The notes beneath the pieces are model-generated. The model was not told where the DNA came from and did not search any database. It saw nothing but the letters and a program-made list of their open reading frames with translations. Position numbers and translations under genes: made by a program. Below are positions 61,401-64,000 of a stretch of 64,000 nt of DNA, piece by piece. Source of the stretch: Hydractinia symbiolongicarpus (taxonomy: Eukaryota > Cnidaria > Hydrozoa > Anthoathecata > Hydractiniidae). The stretch is taken from contig NC_079881.1 of assembly GCF_029227915.1 (NCBI RefSeq), forward strand, positions 16,281,501-16,345,500. Direction: 5' to 3'. How positions within the stretch are numbered: the first letter of the stretch is position 1; each line of letters opens with the position of its first letter.

Positions 61401-63413
61401 AAAATAAATTCCCCTAATAAAAGATCTAAACCTAAAGTAATATCTGTTTTTATTATGTCAATGTAATTTTGTTGGCATAAAAAGAATCAATTTTTTGTTG
61501 CTTGAAAGTAGCAAAGATAAAGAAGGAAAGAATTAATTAATTTTTTTAATATTTTTAACAGCAGTTATTAATGAAGTCCTGAGCACTTAAGTAAGCCTAT
61601 GCTGTTGTGCTAGCATTAAATCCCATGGGTATTTTTTTTATCAAGATATGCCTGAATAAGCATTGTTTTTTTTAAGTAAACTTTGTCCAGATTATCGTAT
61701 TTAAATGTGTGTTATTTATGTGATTTGTTTTGATTATAAGTAAAATAATATCAATAACAAATATTCAGACTCAAAAAACTTAATTTTATGTGAATGTTTT
61801 TGACTCAGTGGAAGTCTAAAGAGACAATGCCAGAAATAGGGTCAGATTTCAAGCCCTGACTGAACAATAACTTTATTTTTCTGGTTCTTTTTAGCTTAGC
61901 TTTATCCACTAATCTAATTAAATTTTGAATACTTTGCACATAATGAACTATCAAAACGCTTTTCCTGTAATGATGAGAAACGCAAATGAGCAAGCTAAGA
62001 AACCGTGATCATCAGAATCAGAATTAGTTAATGAGAAAGGAACTTATTATTTGTTACCACGTTATGTCAATTTTTTAATTATTTGTAATTCAACAAAACT
62101 CAAAATTTAGATGCAGGAAAATCAACAATTGGTGGGCAATTATTGTAAGTTTCATGTACTTTTGTTCTCCAGGGTGCACAATCAGTTTTCTATCACAACG
62201 AAAGTTATCATCAGTCATGAGTGGTTGATAATAGTTTTCGTTGTGCAATCATTACAATTTGTTCCTATTATTTCCCTTGCAAGGTGTATAGATCTCTGCA
62301 ACATCAAATGATAGGCATGAACTTATATTGGCTTAGTATTTAAAATCTATGCAGCTTCATTATTTTAAAGTTTTATAAAGTGCAATTGCTTCTTTGTTGT
62401 GAAGAAGGTTGTAAAATTTAGTTTTGCATGATGAAAATATTTGACAATATGTTCACTGTTTTTTTATAAAGTGCAATTGCTTCTTTAAAATTTAGTTTTT
62501 CATTAAGAAAATATTAGACAATATGTCCACTGTTGTTTTTCAGTTTGACATATATGAGAAGCATGTTGAAATATGTCATTTACTTCCATCATCAGGCTGT
62601 GAACAGGTGTATTTGATTTTACATAATGGAGTTTTACACTTACTATAAACCACACACCATTCTTTTCTAGGTTTTTAACAGGACAAGTAGATAAAAGAAC
62701 ACTAGAAAAATATGAGAGAGAAGCCAAAGAAAAGAACAGAGAAACTTGGTATATATTCCTTCAATTTGTTTTTTTTTTTAGAATTTTTTCCTGCTTTACC
62801 CAATAGCTCAATGCAAAGGGTGGAGTTGTTATAGTTTTTTTTCTTCTAACCCTAGGTTTACTATTTTCTGCCCAACTTATAGTTTTTGTATTTGAAATTT
62901 ATTTGTGTGCTATTTTTACTGTCTTTTCTCCACAGGTATCTTTCATGGGCATTAGATACAAATTTAGAAGAAAGAGATAAGGTATTTTTTGTCATAAAGC
63001 TACTATAGAGGTGTAGCTTAATAAACGATTTTCTACCCCGTTTATGTGCAGATCTTAAAAGCTAATCAAATTTACCTTTTAGGGAAAGACTGTAGAATGT
63101 GGACGAGCTTCTTTTGATACGGAGTCAAAACATTTTGTTTTACTTGATGCACCTGGTCATAAAAGCTTTGTTCCCAACATGATTGGTGGTGCCGCCCAAG
63201 CTGATGTTGCTGTTTTGGTAAATTAATTTGTGTAGGACTATAAGTAATTAAACCTGTATAAAACTTTCAATTTGATTAGTGCATAGTCATCAAACTGCTT
63301 GAAACAGAAAAACGACTTATTCTACCTTTTTTGCTTTATTATTTCTTGTTAAAGGTTATATCAGCAAGAAAGGGTGAATTTGAAACTGGATTTGAAAGAG
63401 GTGGTCAAACAAG
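52469..63413 (+). CDS. GSPT1: eRF3 / GSPT1 translation-termination GTPase, first eight coding exons (partial at right edge)
   Basis: Exons: 52469-52667, 56781-56897, 60989-61093, 62111-62144, 62671-62748, 62936-62981, 63083-63217, 63355-63413. They join in phase into about 257 aa; the rest lies beyond the window. The N-terminus carries two overlapping PAM2 motifs ([20 protein letters not shown]), which bind the MLLE domain of poly(A)-binding protein in other eRF3s. An acidic linker follows, then the GTPase domain: P-loop GHVDAGKST split over exons 3 and 4, the G2 region ERDKGKTVE and G3 DAPGHKS, ending [19 protein letters not shown]. eRF3 works with eRF1 to release finished proteins at stop codons. 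Exon 4 is just 34 bases. Intron 1 holds a TIR element, intron 2 a Penelope-like element, and the intron after exon 8 another TIR element. Confidence 0.95.
53884..54949 (+). mobile_element. TIR transposon of about 1.06 kb, non-autonomous, TA target site
   Basis: The left end TACTGTATTTTCTGGTATAT is mirrored by the right end as ATATACCGAAAAATACAGTA, with TA at both borders. No transposase frame lies inside. TA duplication and TIRs of this kind suit the Tc1/mariner-pogo superfamily (inference). Related pieces are at 33690-33990, 61500-61620 and, inverted, 63424 to the window end. Located in eRF3 intron 1. Confidence 0.75.
55681..55712 (+). ncRNA. Degenerate hammerhead-like remnant
   Basis: The string GGGTGTATGACC followed by GAAACGTC resembles stem II plus the GAAAC-GTC segment of Penelope-associated hammerheads, but the upstream CUGAUGA box is not preserved. 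Possibly the tail of an older Penelope-like insertion. Confidence 0.2.
57015..57067 (-). ncRNA. Hammerhead-like ribozyme candidate, copy 1
   Basis: Minus strand: CCGATGA (a CUGAUGA box with U4 changed to C), stem II GGGAG/CTCCC, then GAAAC and GTC as the cleavage triplet. Flanks pair as a broken stem I (GC/GC, then TTTA/TAAA after an internal loop). Stem III is reduced to about one pair, like the small hammerhead variants described from Penelope-like elements that cleave as dimers. It is in the 3' part of the full copy. Confidence 0.55.
57193..59409 (-). CDS. Penelope-like reverse transcriptase with GIY-YIG endonuclease
   Basis: An open frame runs from just after a TGA (59410-59412) to the TAA near 57193, over 730 codons. 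Counting from the TTG at 59349 (718 residues), it shows the DKG motif of this class ([13 protein letters not shown], near 175), RT motif [13 protein letters not shown] (Asp 318), [10 protein letters not shown] (near 381), the catalytic FVDD (418-421) and a C-terminal GIY-YIG nuclease (VYEI 616-619, VYIG 627-630, then a conserved Arg and Glu). Upstream in the same frame is [14 protein letters not shown]... (59592-59413), so the real start is probably the ATG at 59592 and a single TGA interrupts residue 61. Everything catalytic is intact. The ATG lies directly at the junction with the upstream truncated copy, which would supply the promoter. Confidence 0.9.
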   Translation of the reverse strand, partial: LTCRVKTERSKKILQCASRQLLQKRIHLNHVTRNTLHRQILDLDNTIKSRLSTDQYKQVKNIHDSVYEKEMRSVKDRHLKKFNKINDRFNDDTQTGIEKSKWIVNLSNRQLTTEETNLLSKGMNFCMTPASIPKKEIVAKVEEAIKDLPKEEADTVRAKVSLTLQKSKTPKDNLQKSERLSLKNLKKDKDIIILPADKGRTTVIMNTLDYINKCNEHINNGPYKLLKKDPTEVIKREARNILMELKRKEYIDDKQYYRLKPCDGPPPRFYGLPKIHKQGNPIRPIVSCTGTPLYNLSKFVASILSKFTASDHSKNSKEFSEYIREIKIADDECMVSFDVTSLYTNVPIKDTLNIIKDIIENDAAFGEKTKIPVPDFLRLVELVLTKTWYLFNKNFYTQTDGVAMGGPASSVVAEIYMQAHETTALVTSDRRPKVWKRFVDDVFAIIKRSHLEEFHEHINGLHRQIKFTVELEHDGSIAFLDTLVKRKNGSISVSVYRKPTHTDQYLNFESNHQKSCKESVISSLLNRANSVVSDKQERKIEIRRVKNALITNGYSHKVITQVENKMKRRCNGDNKETSEEFIASAFLPFVPGTSEILRRVLRQHKIKCILTSKDTLRSTLSKPKDKINLEEQNNVVYEIPCKDCDAVYIGETKRKFKQRVQEHMRAVRNGDVKKNEIADHSWSRSHQFNWDEKKIIDREFRTTARKIKETINSVERNKHINSISYQLPEIWLPALQKK
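59631..59683 (-). ncRNA. Hammerhead-like ribozyme candidate, copy 2
   Basis: Identical motif in the truncated upstream copy, 2616 bases away from copy 1, so a transcript would carry one at each repeat. Confidence 0.55.
59809..60679 (-). pseudogene. Truncated Penelope-like coding region in the upstream repeat
   Basis: Begins at the residue equivalent to 431 of the full protein ([10 protein letters not shown]) and runs to the normal end, including the GIY-YIG domain. It lacks the RT catalytic motifs. One amino acid difference from the full copy was found (Arg for Gly in the CNxDNKE segment). Confidence 0.9.
61430..61620 (+). repeat. Short fragment of the TIR-element family in eRF3 intron 3
   Basis: Shares TTGCTTGAA-GTAG, AATATTTTTAACAG and TTAATGAAGT-CTG-GCAC with 54310-54425. 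Confidence 0.5.
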
Positions 63414-63423
63414 GTATGTGTAT

Positions 63424-64000
63424 CGTATTTTCCAGTATATAACCCACGCGTTATATGTTTATTCTTACCACTTCCACTGTTGGTGCGGGTTATAATGTAG
63501 TGCGAGTTATAATGTAGTGCGGGTTATATGATAAGTTTTATTTTTTAATCATTTATTGTGAAATTTAAAGTTAACATTTACTGATGCACGCAAGTCAAGG
63601 TTTCTTTTTTTAACACAATCTTTTGTGGGTTGTTTTCGTTTATTTGTAGTACTAACAACCTTACAAAATTGTGCTGAATGAAACATAGCAGATATTGCAC
63701 AACTTGGTGGTGTGGGAAGAAAGTGGGGTACACAAAAAAAAAATATAACTGCATTTAATTTTTTTCACCTATTGAAATTCCTTTATATTTCTATTGCTTG
63801 CCAGTGGCTCTATTACGAGCTCTCTCTAAAACACAATTCTTGAGATATTTTTTGTTGGATGTAATTCTAATCTTTGCAATCACATTGAGATGATTTGCTT
63901 CTGGTAACAGAGCAGTGTAGCAGGTATCATTTTTAGGTGTTATTGACAAGTATTTCACAACCTAGTGCCCATGACTTCATTAATAATTCCTGTTAAAAAT
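63424..64000 (-). mobile_element. TIR transposon copy, inverted, running off the window
   Basis: Starts CGTATTTTCCAGTATATAAC and continues as the reverse complement of 54400-54949 (ACTTCCACTGTTGGTGCGGG, ATGATAAGTTTTATTTTTTA and, near the edge, CTTCTGGTAA and CACAACCT). The GCGGGTTATAATGTAGT segment is duplicated here. Confidence 0.7.

Noticed and set aside
62189-62246. Imperfect inverted repeat CACAACGAAAGTTATCA / TGATAATAGTTTTCGTTGTG
   Set aside because: Arms differ by a three-base insertion and are short; could be chance in AT-rich DNA.

Overview
This window reads as nuclear DNA of an animal, most plausibly an early-branching one such as a cnidarian, perhaps a hydrozoan (inference). The sequence is strongly AT-rich, genes are split by many short GT-AG introns, and the introns and gaps are full of young and decayed transposons (Copia, Penelope-like, CR1/Jockey-like, Ty3/Gypsy, Harbinger, TA-flanked MITE). 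No bacterial-style operon, ribosome binding site or CRISPR array was seen.

Layout. 1-13,100: repeat-rich and without a host gene I can support. It opens with a possible FAR1-like exon, then a minisatellite split by a complete 4.69 kb Copia-type element (1252-5941) with 108 bp LTRs, then a Harbinger transposase relic, a 23 bp minisatellite and a long (TA)n tract. 13,177-21,134 (+): a complete 15-exon iRhom (rhomboid pseudoprotease) gene, 846 aa. 21,135-28,052: gap with a Gypsy gag/protease relic and copies of a dispersed GATA-bearing repeat. 28,053-37,090 (-): a complete 10-exon BuGZ/ZNF207 gene, 437 aa. 37,652-43,453 (+): a complete 5-exon UBE2S gene, 202 aa, starting only 561 bp from BuGZ and transcribed away from it; a CR1-like retrotransposon with its reverse transcriptase deleted sits in intron 1 and a 37 bp satellite in intron 4. 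44,661-52,092 (-): a 5-exon gene for a 226 aa protein I do not recognise; its introns hold a 48 bp perfect inverted repeat, a tRNA-like element and a second Harbinger relic. 52,469-63,413 and beyond (+): the first eight coding exons of eRF3 (GSPT1), carrying a TIR element in intron 1 and a nearly intact Penelope-like element in intron 2; a third TIR-element copy runs off the right edge.

How the genes relate. BuGZ (Bub3 partner, spindle checkpoint) and UBE2S (chain-elongating E2 of the APC/C) act on opposite sides of the same mitotic switch and are arranged head to head with a shared promoter region. eRF3 is in a second head-to-head pair with the unrecognised 226 aa gene. iRhom stands alone. 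Main points for a second look are the Ser retained at the usual Ala position of the iRhom active-site motif, the hammerhead-ribozyme-like motifs in the two Penelope repeats, and several precise inverted repeats and satellites.
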